The notes under the pieces were generated by a model that saw only the letters and a list, made by a program, of their open reading frames with translations, searched no databases and was not told the origin of the DNA. Positions 1 to 9,498 of a DNA stretch of 64,000 bases are shown piece by piece. The DNA comes from Gammaproteobacteria bacterium. Its GTDB lineage: Bacteria > Pseudomonadota > Gammaproteobacteria > Eutrophobiales > Eutrophobiaceae. The DNA is taken from NCBI GenBank assembly GCA_012103475.1, contig WLWS01000002.1:423234-487233 (forward strand), given 5' to 3'. A program made the translations under genes and the position numbers. The number at the start of each line of letters is the position of its first letter. Within the stretch, counting starts at the first letter, position 1.

Positions 1-32
1 AGCAGAATATTTAGCAGAGACAAAGGTTGACG

Positions 33-1325
33 ATGAGTCTGGCACTCGGCGTATTTCTATTGGCCTTTGTTGTTTTTTTACTGGGCGGCTTGCCTATTGC
101 ATGGTCTATGTTACTGGCCACTCTAATCTGGATGGCTTTGAGTAATGAGTTAGTATTCCTGTTAATTGTGCCTGACAAAATCTTTCAGGGAATGGATGTG
201 TTTATCCTTATGTCTGTACCTCTCTTCATTCTAGTTGGGGAGTTACTTAACGCGGGAAGAATTACTGACAGACTGGTCCAGTTTGCCAATCAATTTTTTG
301 GCTGGATAAGTGGCGGACTGGCCCAGGTCAATGTGGGGTCTTCAATACTTTTTTCGGGCATTACCGGAGTAGCACTAGGAGATATTGCTGCCCTCGGCAG
401 AGTGTTTATACCGGCCATGGTCAAACAGGGATATAGCGCAGAATACGCTGCCGCAGTAACGGCATCCTCTTCGATTATCGGACCAATGGTTCCACCTTCA
501 CTCATAATAATAATTTATGGGGCCGCAACCGGAGTCTCCATAGGCGCTCTTTTTGCAGCTTGTGTGATACCCGGTTTGACAGTAGGGCTGATGCAGATGA
601 TGTTAGTCTGGTGGCAGGCAAAGAAAAGAGGACACACTCCTGTAGAAGAGGATCGCACAGCACCTGCTCTGCTGTCATCGGCGACTCATTCACTGGTACC
701 AATGATGGTTCCTGTCATAATTCTGGTCGGCATTTTAGGAGGTATTATGACGCCGACAGAAGCAGGTGCCGTGGCTGCATTTTATGCTCTTGCCGTAGCA
801 CTTGGCTTTTATCGAAGCCTGAAATTCAGAGATTTGTATGACGTTTTTGCACGCACAATGAGTTTTTCAGCGAGGCTGCTGATTATTGTTGCATGTGGCG
901 CTGTGTTTTCGCTGGTAATGGCGATTGAAAACGTCCCTCTTTTAATTCAAAGCGCAATTGAAACAGCCAGTTTGTCTCCGTTTGCGACGCTTATGATCGC
1001 TAATCTGATACTTCTGTTTGTGGGTATGTTTATCGATCCAACGGCCGCCATAATTTTATTTGCACCGATACTCAGCAAAATAGCTCAGACTGTCGGTATT
1101 GACCCGGTTCATTTTGGCGTAATCATGATTCTGAATCTTAATCTTGGTCTGCTTACTCCACCTCTGGGAATATGTTTGTTCGCGGCTGAAGAAATCGCTG
1201 GTTGCGGTCTGCCTGCATTAATACGTGAGACCCTGCCATTTTTACTCGTCAGTTTTATCGTTCTTATTGCGGTAACCTATATTCCGCAGCTTAGTTTGTG
1301 GTTGCCAAGTACCTTGGGGTTTTAA
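33..1325 (+). CDS. dctM: TRAP transporter large permease subunit (DctM family)
   Basis: Large membrane subunit of a tripartite ATP-independent periplasmic transporter, which imports organic acids or related solutes with sodium or proton coupling. The protein of about 430 residues is almost wholly hydrophobic helices and has the family-typical glycine/proline-rich segments (for example the GDIAALG and MVPPS regions near residues 115-155, and the GLLTPPLG segment near 375). The ATG at 33 is preferred over the TTG at 27 because an AAAGG ribosome site lies six bases before it. The small permease (DctQ) and binding protein (DctP) would be expected just left of the window edge. The substrate cannot be read from this subunit. 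Confidence 0.9.
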   Translation: MSLALGVFLLAFVVFLLGGLPIAWSMLLATLIWMALSNELVFLLIVPDKIFQGMDVFILMSVPLFILVGELLNAGRITDRLVQFANQFFGWISGGLAQVNVGSSILFSGITGVALGDIAALGRVFIPAMVKQGYSAEYAAAVTASSSIIGPMVPPSLIIIIYGAATGVSIGALFAACVIPGLTVGLMQMMLVWWQAKKRGHTPVEEDRTAPALLSSATHSLVPMMVPVIILVGILGGIMTPTEAGAVAAFYALAVALGFYRSLKFRDLYDVFARTMSFSARLLIIVACGAVFSLVMAIENVPLLIQSAIETASLSPFATLMIANLILLFVGMFIDPTAAIILFAPILSKIAQTVGIDPVHFGVIMILNLNLGLLTPPLGICLFAAEEIAGCGLPALIRETLPFLLVSFIVLIAVTYIPQLSLWLPSTLGF

Positions 1326-1336
1326 GGAGGCTTAAG

Positions 1337-1780
1337 GTGAATAAATTCTCTGATCTCGCTCACGCTGCCAGCATCGAACTTGATGTTTCAGCCTGCGTGG
1401 CTTTTGATTTTCTAAGCGATCCTATGCAATTGGGAAAATGGGCACTCGGTTGTCGCGATGTTCGTAAAAAAAAGGATGATTACAGCGGCTTTTCTATCTT
1501 CACTGGCGAACAATCCGATTTTAATATTTCTGCCAGTCGGGAGTTATTGCTGATTGACTATTTACTGGGTGAGCCCGGTAATTTTAGACCACGTATCTCG
1601 GCTCGAATAGTTGACTCTGCCACTTATGGTGCTAAGGAAGGACACTGCCTTGTCACTTTACTGGCATGGCGAGGCAAGGATATGACGGATGAACGTTGGC
1701 ATCAACTTTGTGTATGCCATGAAACGGAAGTATTCCTGCTGAAAGGTTTGTTGGAAGCGGACGCGACTAAGGTTCCCTGA
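1337..1780 (+). CDS. SRPBCC (START-like) superfamily protein
   Basis: Small soluble protein of about 147 residues that resembles the SRPBCC/polyketide-cyclase fold: an N-terminal strand followed by a helix with the AFDFLSDPMQLGKWALG-type segment, typical of ligand-binding coenzyme-Q/cyclase-like proteins. The GTG start at 1337 follows a strong AAGGAGG site (1324-1330) that overlaps the stop of the TRAP permease, so the two genes are probably co-transcribed. This suggests a role linked to the transported substrate, but no catalytic residue or ligand can be named. Confidence 0.6.
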   Translation: MNKFSDLAHAASIELDVSACVAFDFLSDPMQLGKWALGCRDVRKKKDDYSGFSIFTGEQSDFNISASRELLLIDYLLGEPGNFRPRISARIVDSATYGAKEGHCLVTLLAWRGKDMTDERWHQLCVCHETEVFLLKGLLEADATKVP

Positions 1781-1840
1781 CAACTTGAAACTGCTTGCCT
1801 GATACAGCCATAGTTTACTGCGTGCTACTATAGTGCGCCT

Positions 1841-3436
1841 ATGGCATCCAATATTGAAAAAATAAACACGCCCTCGATGTGGAGTCCGCTCGCTATCCCT
1901 GCGTTCCGTTCTCTATGGATAGCCGTGACCATATCAAACACGGGAACCTGGATGCATGACATGGGGGTCGGATGGTTGATGGCGACCATGACAGACTCAT
2001 CATTGATGATCGCACTGGTGCAGACCGCTACCACTCTTCCGTTTTTTTTACTGGCACTTCCGGCTGGCACCCTGGCGGATATCGTTGATCGACGATCCTA
2101 CTTGTTGCTATGTCTGTTATGGATGCTAATTTCGGCAATGCTACTCGGATTAGTGACGCTTGCAGATTATGTGACGCCATGGATCTTGCTGAGCCTGACG
2201 TTTTCCCTTGGCATAGGTAACGCAATGATGCGTCCTGCTCTTAGCGCGTCTGTGCCGACGCTCGTACCGCGCGATGAGTTGCGACGGGCAATTACACTTA
2301 ATTCGATGAGCCTGAATGTATCGCGTTCAGCCGGACCGGTGCTAGCGGGTTTTATCATCCTTTCAGCTGGGCCTGCCTATGTATTTCTGATCAACGCCCT
2401 TAGCTTTTCAGCGATTATATATACTATTTACCGTTGGCCGAAGCCTGTTGCCGACGACAGCATGTCTCTGCCGGTAGAACGATTCATGGAAGGTATGCGG
2501 GCGGGTCTGCGCTATGCCAGAAATGCGCCGATGCTGCAGGCAGTGTTGATCAAAGGCATCGTGTTCTTTTTCTTTGGTAGTGCCATATGGGCCCTGTTGC
2601 CGGTAATAGCCGTGCAAGTCCTGAAAGGAGGGCCGACCCTGTATGGCTGGCTAATTGCCGCTATCGGCCTTGGTGCTGTATTCACCACTCAAATTATGGG
2701 CTGGCTCAATCAGAACTATACAAGAAATGCTATCGTCACCGCAGGTGGACTGGTTTATGCCGCAACGATATTCGGCTTCGGCAATACAAGCGATGTCTAT
2801 CTGCTTTTCCTCGTTCTCTTTGTCTGTGGAAGCGCCTGGCTGGCATTATTTTCAACAATTATCGTGGCCGGGCAATTGGCCGTGCCGGATTGGGTAAGGG
2901 CAAGAGGTCTCGCTCTGGTAATGCTTACCATGATGGGAAGCATGTCTGTTGGCAGTGCACTATGGGGCCATCTGGCTGACAAGCTCGGCATTCCTCTGAC
3001 CTGCAGTCTGACTGCGGCAGGACTAGCATTTTGCCTTATTATGATCAGAAACGTCCGCATCGGGGAAGATGACCATATAGACTTAACCCCATCCATGCAC
3101 TGGCCAACACCGGAGTTTGCTGAAGACATCAGGCCAGACAGCGGCCCGGTCATGATAACGATAGAATATAAGGTGAAAGAAGAGAACATAGAAGAGTTTC
3201 TGCGTCTGTCACGGCAATTGAAACAGCTGAGAAAACGCGATGGCGCGTTTTTCTGGGAAATGTACAACAAAGCCGGCGCTGCAGACTGTCGGGTTGAAGT
3301 ATTTATGGTTAATTCCTGGCTGGAACATCTGCGCCAACATGCGCGTGTCACTGTGTTGGACAAACAATTACAAGATCGTATTCGTTCGCTTTTAAAAGAA
3401 GAGACGAGACCGAAACGTAATCATTTTATTGCTTGA
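1841..3436 (+). CDS. MFS_3-type exporter with C-terminal ABM-like domain
   Basis: Major facilitator superfamily protein of 531 residues. Residues about 15-405 form some twelve membrane helices with an MFS signature near the second/third helix (GTLADIVDRR). The family is the EntS-like/DUF894 group (MFS_3), whose members are often annotated as exporters of siderophores or other small molecules. Residues about 430-515 form a soluble tail that looks like a ferredoxin-fold antibiotic-biosynthesis-monooxygenase (ABM)-like domain. This tail recurs in the family and is usually of unknown role. The next gene starts within about 20 bases, so co-expression is likely. Substrate unknown. Confidence 0.8.
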   Translation: MASNIEKINTPSMWSPLAIPAFRSLWIAVTISNTGTWMHDMGVGWLMATMTDSSLMIALVQTATTLPFFLLALPAGTLADIVDRRSYLLLCLLWMLISAMLLGLVTLADYVTPWILLSLTFSLGIGNAMMRPALSASVPTLVPRDELRRAITLNSMSLNVSRSAGPVLAGFIILSAGPAYVFLINALSFSAIIYTIYRWPKPVADDSMSLPVERFMEGMRAGLRYARNAPMLQAVLIKGIVFFFFGSAIWALLPVIAVQVLKGGPTLYGWLIAAIGLGAVFTTQIMGWLNQNYTRNAIVTAGGLVYAATIFGFGNTSDVYLLFLVLFVCGSAWLALFSTIIVAGQLAVPDWVRARGLALVMLTMMGSMSVGSALWGHLADKLGIPLTCSLTAAGLAFCLIMIRNVRIGEDDHIDLTPSMHWPTPEFAEDIRPDSGPVMITIEYKVKEENIEEFLRLSRQLKQLRKRDGAFFWEMYNKAGAADCRVEVFMVNSWLEHLRQHARVTVLDKQLQDRIRSLLKEETRPKRNHFIA

Positions 3437-3452
3437 GTATAGAGAGGTTTGT

Positions 3453-5051
3453 TTGCTTGTGAACGAATTAGGTTCTGAAGAAATTATTCTGATCCGTGAA
3501 AACCTGAATAAGATTCTTAATGATGAACTGTTTTTTCAAAGTCAGCGTCAAAGTCGTTTTCTTCAATATGTAGTGGAACAAACATTGACTGACAATGCAA
3601 AATCTCTTAATCAATACAGTATTGGTATAGATGTATTTGACAGAGATAGTTCGTTCGATCCTTCTATTGATTCTATTGTGCGCGTCGAAGCAGGAAGATT
3701 AAGATCGAAATTACGTGATTATTATACGGATGCCGGTAACACCGACAGGGTCCTGATTGAAATACGCAAAGGCAGGTATGCCCCCAGTTTCGTTTTCAGA
3801 GAAATAGAAGATGAAACCAGTGAGAACAGTGAAGAAGATGCTTCCGCTTACGGCCGTCACCTGATAATTGATGACAAGCCACATATCGCTGTGCTGGCTT
3901 TTATAAATAGTAGCGGAGATAAAGAGCAGGATTATTTCGCCGACGGAATTTCCGAAGATATTATTACCGACCTTTCCCAATTTCCGGATCTGGCAGTCAT
4001 CGCCAGACAATCAACTTTCAGCTATAAAGATCGCCATATCGATACGGCCATCATTGGCAGGGAGCTTGGCGCGGATTTCGTTCTGACTGGAAGTGTTCGT
4101 AAATCCGGTGAGAAAGTCAGAATATCAGCTCAACTAGCGCGTACGGTCGATCAGAGGCAACTGTGGGCTGAGCGCTATGATCATGCACTTGATGATATTT
4201 TTCTTGTTCAGGATAAAGTTAGCAGCGATATTGTTAGTGCCCTGCAGCTTACCCTGAAGATTAATACTACAAAAACAGCAGAGCCGAGACACACCAGTAA
4301 CCTGGAAGCCTACGATTGTGTCCTGAGAGGAGCAGAGTTTGCACGAAAATCGAATCGTAATGATTTAATTCAGGCTATGGCTTTATTTCGACGGGCAATC
4401 GCGCTCGATCTGGAATATGCGGAAGCCTATGCAAGACTATCGAAAATATACGTCTATCAGTGGATTAGCGGAATAGAAACAAAAACTGAAACACTTGATA
4501 AGGCAAAGGAGCTATCTCTTAAGGCAGTAGAGTTCTGTCCTAATTCCGCACTCTGCCATGCCGCGCTGGGCTGGGCTTATGAATGGCAGGGCGAGGAGGA
4601 AAAAGCCCGCAAACAATGGGCAAAGGCTATCGATCTTGACCCCAGCCAGGCGGATGCTTTGAGCTGGCTTGCACTCAATCTGGCCTGGTCCGGACAAACT
4701 CAGGAGGCAGAGAAAAAACTCGAGGTGGCAAAACGATTGAATCCGATGGAAGAATACTGTTTTCCTTCTGGAACTATTGCCTATATGGAAAAAAGATTTG
4801 CAGACGCAATCGAGCTATTCGATAAGTCGCTGAGAAGTGATCCTGCATTTATCCCCGGACATCTGTTTCTTGCATCCAGCTACAGCCTTCTGGGGGAGCG
4901 AGAGCAAGCCCGGCTTACAGCTGAAAAAATTCTCGGCATAAATCCGGCTTTTCAATTACCTGTGGATGCTCGTAGCACAATAAAAGTACCGGATATCGCA
5001 AAAAACTTTCGAGAAAGCCTTGAAGGACTGGGTCTGGGCACGTCGAATTAA
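3453..5051 (+). CDS. TolB-like domain / TPR protein
   Basis: Three-part protein. Residues about 1-115 match the helical N-terminal module often found in proteins annotated as adenylate cyclase-like or TPR proteins; it ends in a conserved RVEAGRLRSKLRDYY-type helix and a GRYAPSF turn. Residues about 140-270 match the TolB-like/FlgO-type domain (IAVLAF, DYFADGISEDI, LTGSVRKSG). The rest is tetratricopeptide repeats. No nucleotide cyclase catalytic domain is present, so it is not itself a cyclase. A scaffold or sensory role is inferred. The start is uncertain: TTG at 3453 sits five bases from AGAGAGG, GTG at 3459 is also possible, and an upstream TTG at 3429 would overlap the MFS gene. Confidence 0.7.
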   Translation: MLVNELGSEEIILIRENLNKILNDELFFQSQRQSRFLQYVVEQTLTDNAKSLNQYSIGIDVFDRDSSFDPSIDSIVRVEAGRLRSKLRDYYTDAGNTDRVLIEIRKGRYAPSFVFREIEDETSENSEEDASAYGRHLIIDDKPHIAVLAFINSSGDKEQDYFADGISEDIITDLSQFPDLAVIARQSTFSYKDRHIDTAIIGRELGADFVLTGSVRKSGEKVRISAQLARTVDQRQLWAERYDHALDDIFLVQDKVSSDIVSALQLTLKINTTKTAEPRHTSNLEAYDCVLRGAEFARKSNRNDLIQAMALFRRAIALDLEYAEAYARLSKIYVYQWISGIETKTETLDKAKELSLKAVEFCPNSALCHAALGWAYEWQGEEEKARKQWAKAIDLDPSQADALSWLALNLAWSGQTQEAEKKLEVAKRLNPMEEYCFPSGTIAYMEKRFADAIELFDKSLRSDPAFIPGHLFLASSYSLLGEREQARLTAEKILGINPAFQLPVDARSTIKVPDIAKNFRESLEGLGLGTSN

Positions 5052-5070
5052 CCAGACTGGCGCAACAAAT

Positions 5071-6219
5071 TCAGTCGACAGGGAGCTGATCTTTCATTGC
5101 CTGTTTCGAATTTTTCATATTTCTGAATATCAGGGGCTTCTCATCAGAGCCTTTCTCTGCAATGCGGCCAATTCGTTCAACGTCATCGTGTAGTTGCTGA
5201 TGATGTGGAGACTTATCGCAGACTGGATCGGCATTGCTGGGATCACCGGTCAGCATATAAGCCTGACAACGGCAACCACCAAAATCTTTTTCTTTTTCAG
5301 GGCAACTGCGGCAGGGTTCCTGCATCCAGTCGAGGCCGCGAAATTTATTGAAAGCGGGTGATTCATCCCAAATCCAGTCAACAGGGTGTTCTTTGACATT
5401 TGGTGGATTCAGACCCGGTAATTGTGCTGCCGCATGACAGGGTAGAGCGCTGCCATCAGGAGCGATAGTGAGAAATATAGCGCCCCAGCCATTCATACAG
5501 GGTTTCGGGCGATTTTCAAAATAATCCGGAATGACATAAATGATCTTCATTTTGTCTTTCATTTTTTCCTGATATTTTTTTGTCACCGCTTCGGCATTTT
5601 GCAGTTGCGCCCGGGTCGGGAGAAGTTGATCGACATTAATTCTCGACCAGCCATAGTACTGAGTACTGGCTAACTCGACATAATCAGCGTTCAGGTCCAC
5701 CGTCATATCAAGAATATCTTTTATCTGCTCAACATTTTTTCTGTGTAGAACGATATTCAGGACCATCGGGTATTCGTATTGTTTAACGAGTCTTGCCATT
5801 TCCAGCTTGTGCTGAAACGTCTCGCTACCGCCCAGATAATTATTCAGCTCTTCATTGCTTGCTTGAAAACTAACCTGAATATGATCCAGACCGACCTTTT
5901 TAAATGCCTTGATTCGAGTCTCGTCCATACCTACGCCGGATGTAATCAGGTTGGTGTAGAAACCTAATTGCCGTGCTTCGGCTATCAATTCTTCAAGATC
6001 CTGTCGCACCAGCGGTTCGCCACCTGAAAATCCTAATTGAGTAGCTCCCATTTTACGAGCTTCACGCATGACACAAACCCAGTCATCAGTAGATAACTCG
6101 TCCTTGTATTTAGCGATCTCTATGGGGTTGGAACAATACGGGCACTGTAAGGGACAGCGATAGGTAAGTTCAGCCAATAACCACAGAGGTTTACTCTGGT
6201 TTGTTTCGAATCCAGCCAT
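5071..6219 (-). CDS. pqqE: PQQ biosynthesis radical SAM enzyme PqqE
   Basis: Radical S-adenosylmethionine enzyme that, with PqqD, forms the carbon-carbon bond between the Glu and Tyr of the PqqA peptide, the first step in pyrroloquinoline quinone synthesis. The radical-SAM cysteines are seen near residue 18-26 (CPLQCPYC), followed by FSGGEPL. The C-terminal SPASM region holds further Fe-S cysteines ([23 protein letters not shown]). The length of 382 residues is normal. The start overlaps the end of pqqD by 29 bases, so pqqC-pqqD-pqqE form one operon. Confidence 0.97.
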   Translation of the reverse strand: MAGFETNQSKPLWLLAELTYRCPLQCPYCSNPIEIAKYKDELSTDDWVCVMREARKMGATQLGFSGGEPLVRQDLEELIAEARQLGFYTNLITSGVGMDETRIKAFKKVGLDHIQVSFQASNEELNNYLGGSETFQHKLEMARLVKQYEYPMVLNIVLHRKNVEQIKDILDMTVDLNADYVELASTQYYGWSRINVDQLLPTRAQLQNAEAVTKKYQEKMKDKMKIIYVIPDYFENRPKPCMNGWGAIFLTIAPDGSALPCHAAAQLPGLNPPNVKEHPVDWIWDESPAFNKFRGLDWMQEPCRSCPEKEKDFGGCRCQAYMLTGDPSNADPVCDKSPHHQQLHDDVERIGRIAEKGSDEKPLIFRNMKNSKQAMKDQLPVD

Positions 6220-6475
6220 TTTCTTTCGCCTGTTTCAGAAATTGATAGACATCATCTTTCAGTTCGATTCCGGGGAATTCACTTTTCAGATTGTCGATTA
6301 TGTCGTTTACCGAAGAGATACCGTCGCATCTTTTCATTATTTCGCCTGCGCTCTGGCTTAGTTTTACCATCCCCTCCGGATAAAGGATGACATAACAATC
6401 CTGTGCTTCTTCCCATTGAAAGCGAAAAGTAGGACTGAGCTGAGGGATTGAGTCGGAGTCGAATTCAGATAGCAT
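6191..6475 (-). CDS. pqqD: PQQ biosynthesis peptide chaperone PqqD
   Basis: Small winged-helix-like protein (94 residues, usual size) that binds the PqqA precursor peptide and presents it to PqqE. The conserved core is visible: [19 protein letters not shown], then [14 protein letters not shown] and an acidic VNDIIDNL helix. It starts two bases after the pqqC stop and its end lies inside pqqE, which implies translational coupling along the operon. Confidence 0.93.
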   Translation of the reverse strand: MLSEFDSDSIPQLSPTFRFQWEEAQDCYVILYPEGMVKLSQSAGEIMKRCDGISSVNDIIDNLKSEFPGIELKDDVYQFLKQAKENGWIRNKPE

Positions 6476-6477
6476 AG

Positions 6478-7230
6478 TTAGTCATTAACGCAGTAAAAGG
6501 GCGGTTTATTCTCAATATATGCCATCCACATAGCGTCAAGCATGGTCCAGAGAATATCCAGCTTGAATTGAAGTATACCCAAAGCACGTTCTTGCTCTGA
6601 ACGAGTTTGAAAATAATCCAGAGTAATTTGCAGCCCATGTTCAACGTCTCGTCTCGCCTCACTCAGGCGTTTGCGAAAATAAGTGTAGCCTGTCACATCT
6701 ATCCAGGGATAAACCTCTGGCCAGTTATCCAGACGTTTCTGATGAATCTTCGGTGCGAACAATTCAGTCAGCGACGAACAGGCCGCTTCCTGCCAGGTCG
6801 CGCTTCTGGCAAAGTTATAATAGGCATCAATCGGGAAACGCACTCCAGGAAGCACATGTTGTTCAGAGAGAAGTTCATCTCGCTCCAGTCCAACTGCTTC
6901 ACCCAGCTGCAACCAGGCCTCAATACCCCCGTCTTCACCTTCACCGCCATCGTGGTCGCTTATTCTTTTAATCCAGTGTCTACGAACTTCGCGATCCCGG
7001 CAATTTGCCATAATCGCGGCATCTTTGACCGGGATACTGGTCTGGTAATAAAAACGATTAGCGACCCAGCCTTGAATAGCGGGTTTCTCCAGTTCACCAC
7101 GATTCATCATGACCTGAAAAGGGTGATTGATATGATAATACTTCTCTTTGGCACGAAGACGTTGTTCAAATTCTTCTCTGCTCCAGGGAGAGTCCTTGTC
7201 TAAACCCATAATAAATTTATCTCCGTTCAT
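6478..7230 (-). CDS. pqqC: PQQ synthase PqqC
   Basis: Cofactor-free oxidase that carries out the final ring closure and eight-electron oxidation giving PQQ. The PqqC signature blocks are present: [26 protein letters not shown], a [11 protein letters not shown] helix and the C-terminal [15 protein letters not shown]. It is the first gene of the pqqCDE operon. Start choice is uncertain: ATG at 7230 is used; ATG at 7209 (closest to the conserved PWSREEF block, with GGAG 11 bases upstream) and TTG at 7245 are alternatives. pqqB lies 6 kb away and pqqA was not found. Confidence 0.95.
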   Translation of the reverse strand: MNGDKFIMGLDKDSPWSREEFEQRLRAKEKYYHINHPFQVMMNRGELEKPAIQGWVANRFYYQTSIPVKDAAIMANCRDREVRRHWIKRISDHDGGEGEDGGIEAWLQLGEAVGLERDELLSEQHVLPGVRFPIDAYYNFARSATWQEAACSSLTELFAPKIHQKRLDNWPEVYPWIDVTGYTYFRKRLSEARRDVEHGLQITLDYFQTRSEQERALGILQFKLDILWTMLDAMWMAYIENKPPFYCVND

Positions 7231-7504
7231 GTACTCTGAATTCAAGTTTATGCTCTTAGAGCGAGAAACGTGCCAGCCCGGGTGTTTTGATTCGGATTAT
7301 TGAACTCAAAATGAAAAGTTATTTTAAATCAATTAGTAAGATATTATATCGACTGTTTGAGATTTGGAATTATTGTCAGTGCACAGACCTGGACCGGACA
7401 TCTGGTTTGTCTTAACCGTATTAGTTGGTTGCAATTAGCCAATAATTCTAATAAACCCTTAATATCAAAATGAGTTTATTCATTCGCATTCAACGTTTTT
7501 ACTG
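7231..7504. other. Divergent intergenic region between pqqC and the pterin operon
   Basis: About 270 AT-rich bases that must hold the promoters of both the pqqCDE operon and the DUF6513-DUF447-mfnB operon. I read short frames on the minus strand for a pqqA-like peptide (Glu-x3-Tyr core) and found none. No clear terminator or long inverted repeat is seen. Confidence 0.5.
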
Positions 7505-8923
7505 ATGCCCGAGCATATTTTATTTCTTACCGGAAAACTTGCTGAGAAACGCCTGCTGCGTGTACTCGAAAGTATGCATGAGCGTGATTTTAGCTACGAA
7601 GTGCGCAATATCGGGGTCAGTGTCGCGGCGCTAATGACAGCAGGAATGATTGACAGGAGGTTAGAGACGCTGGAAGGTGTCGACAGGATAATGGTGCCAG
7701 GCCTGTGTCGGGGGGATTTACAGTCTTTATCGGAGAAGCTGGGTATTCCTGTTATCAGAGGAACTGACGATCTGAAAGACTTGCCGTTTCACTTTGGCCG
7801 CAATTTCGAAGCACCGGATTTAAGCCGGCACAGCGTAAAAATATTTGCTGAAATTGTGGATGCTGCCGAGATCAGCCTCGAAGAGCTTCTTCAAAGAGCC
7901 TTAGATTATCGAGATGATGGCGCCGATGTAATTGACATTGGTTGTCTTCCCGATACAGATTTTCCGGGACTTGAGGATGCAGTAAAGCTGCTTAAAGAGG
8001 CGGGGCTGTCAGTTAGCGTTGACTCAATGGATTCGGAGGAATTGTTACGCGCAGGTCAGGCAGGTGCAGATTATCTGCTAAGTCTGAAGGAATCCACTCT
8101 CTGGATAGCTGAAGAAGTCGAAGCCATTCCCGTATTGATACCGGAAGAACACCCACAAGTAGATTCACTGTATCGGGCCATGCGCAAGCTCAGTGAAGCC
8201 GGTAAACCCTATATTGCCGACAGTATTCTCGATCCTATACATTTCGGATTTACCGAATCACTGATTCGTTATTCTGAATTACGGAAAAAATTCCCTGACT
8301 GTGAAATCATGATGGGGGTTGGCAATCTCACAGAACTTACCGAAGCTGATACCACTGGCATCAATGCCATATTATTCGGAGTAATATCTGAACTTGGAAT
8401 TAACAGTATTTTAACGACTCAGGTCAGCCCTCATGCTCGCTCCGCAGTTCGAGAAGCCGACGCGGCAAGGAGAATGTTTCACGCTGCAAAAGAACAGGAC
8501 AGTTTACCGAAGGGTATTGACGGTTCTTTACTGACAGTGCATGAGCGCAACCCTTTTTCCTATAACGGCACTGAGATCAATGAAATTGCCTCCGAAGTGA
8601 AAGATCCGAGTTATCGAATTCAGGTGAGTGAAGAGGGCATTCATGTCTATAATCGGGATGGGATAGCGTGTGCAGATGATCCCTTTGAGCTGTTTCCTGA
8701 GTTGAGGGAACTGAGTGATGACGCCCCACACGCATTTTACATGGGCATCGAGCTACACAAGGCACAGCTGGCATTACAACTCGGCAAACGCTATACACAG
8801 GATCAGGCACTCGACTGGGGAGCGGCCTTGAAAACAGATAAAAGCGAATCTGAAACAAATGAAGAATATAAAAAAGCCGGCTCTACTCTAGAAGCTGGTC
8901 GAAAAAGAAGTAAAGACGAATGA
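7505..8923 (+). CDS. DUF6513 dihydropteroate-synthase-like protein
   Basis: Protein of 472 residues resembling the DUF6513/archaeal-type dihydropteroate synthase-like family found in methylotrophs and methanogens beside H4MPT biosynthesis genes. An N-terminal region (about 1-110) precedes a TIM-barrel pteroate-synthase-like core with GADVIDIGCLPD near residues 140-150 and VDSMD near 177-181. The C-terminal tail is charged and low in complexity. By context it may join the pterin to the aromatic amine during tetrahydromethanopterin synthesis; this is inference, as the exact reaction is not shown by the sequence. It overlaps the next gene by four bases (ATGA). Confidence 0.75.
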   Translation: MPEHILFLTGKLAEKRLLRVLESMHERDFSYEVRNIGVSVAALMTAGMIDRRLETLEGVDRIMVPGLCRGDLQSLSEKLGIPVIRGTDDLKDLPFHFGRNFEAPDLSRHSVKIFAEIVDAAEISLEELLQRALDYRDDGADVIDIGCLPDTDFPGLEDAVKLLKEAGLSVSVDSMDSEELLRAGQAGADYLLSLKESTLWIAEEVEAIPVLIPEEHPQVDSLYRAMRKLSEAGKPYIADSILDPIHFGFTESLIRYSELRKKFPDCEIMMGVGNLTELTEADTTGINAILFGVISELGINSILTTQVSPHARSAVREADAARRMFHAAKEQDSLPKGIDGSLLTVHERNPFSYNGTEINEIASEVKDPSYRIQVSEEGIHVYNRDGIACADDPFELFPELRELSDDAPHAFYMGIELHKAQLALQLGKRYTQDQALDWGAALKTDKSESETNEEYKKAGSTLEAGRKRSKDE

Positions 8924-9498
8924 TGATATACGAGACGGTAATAACGACCGTGAATAAAGACAAGGATGTACATATTGCACCAATGGGGATTCGACAGGAA
9001 CAGGGGCTTTATGTCATTGCACCATTCAGACCCTCGGCGACTCTTAGAAACATGCAGGAAACGGGGAACGCGGTGATCAATCTCGTTGACGATGTGAGAA
9101 TTATTGCAGGCTGTCTGACAGGCCGACGTTCGTGGGCGCTAAAGAAACCCACGAAAGTGGAGGGCATGGTGCTTGATGCGAGCCTGTCACATGTGGAAGT
9201 CAAAGTAGAGACGCTGGTGGATGACGAGCTGAGACCTTCTTTTCATTGCAGAAAGGTTCATGAGGTCAGCCATTCTCCGTTTATGGGGTTTAACCGTGCG
9301 CAGGCGGCTGTACTCGAAGCTGCGATACTGATGAGCAGGCTTGAAATATTACCGCCCGATAAAATAAAAAATGAGCTGAGTTATCTGGAAATAGCTATAG
9401 AAAAAACCGCAGGTTTCCGCGAAAAAATTGCCTGGCAATGGCTAATGGAAAAATTTGACGCCTACTTTCAAGAGCAGAACACAGAGGTGAATGTATGA
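8920..9498 (+). CDS. DUF447 family protein (H4MPT cluster)
   Basis: Protein of 192 residues of the DUF447 family, a flavin-reductase-like split-barrel fold shared with methanogens and H4MPT-using methylotrophs. The N-terminal TTVNKDKDVHIAPMGI and the later HCRKVHEVSHSPFMGFNRAQAAVLEA blocks are typical. Members are encoded with pterin/H4MPT genes; the precise reaction is not established as far as I know. It is coupled by ATGA overlaps to the genes on both sides, so the three are translated together. Confidence 0.8.
   Translation: MMIYETVITTVNKDKDVHIAPMGIRQEQGLYVIAPFRPSATLRNMQETGNAVINLVDDVRIIAGCLTGRRSWALKKPTKVEGMVLDASLSHVEVKVETLVDDELRPSFHCRKVHEVSHSPFMGFNRAQAAVLEAAILMSRLEILPPDKIKNELSYLEIAIEKTAGFREKIAWQWLMEKFDAYFQEQNTEVNV

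Noticed and set aside
7246..7504. Short minus-strand frames before pqqC as pqqA
   Set aside because: Frames of 13 and 18 codons were read; neither contains the Glu and Tyr pair needed for PQQ formation.
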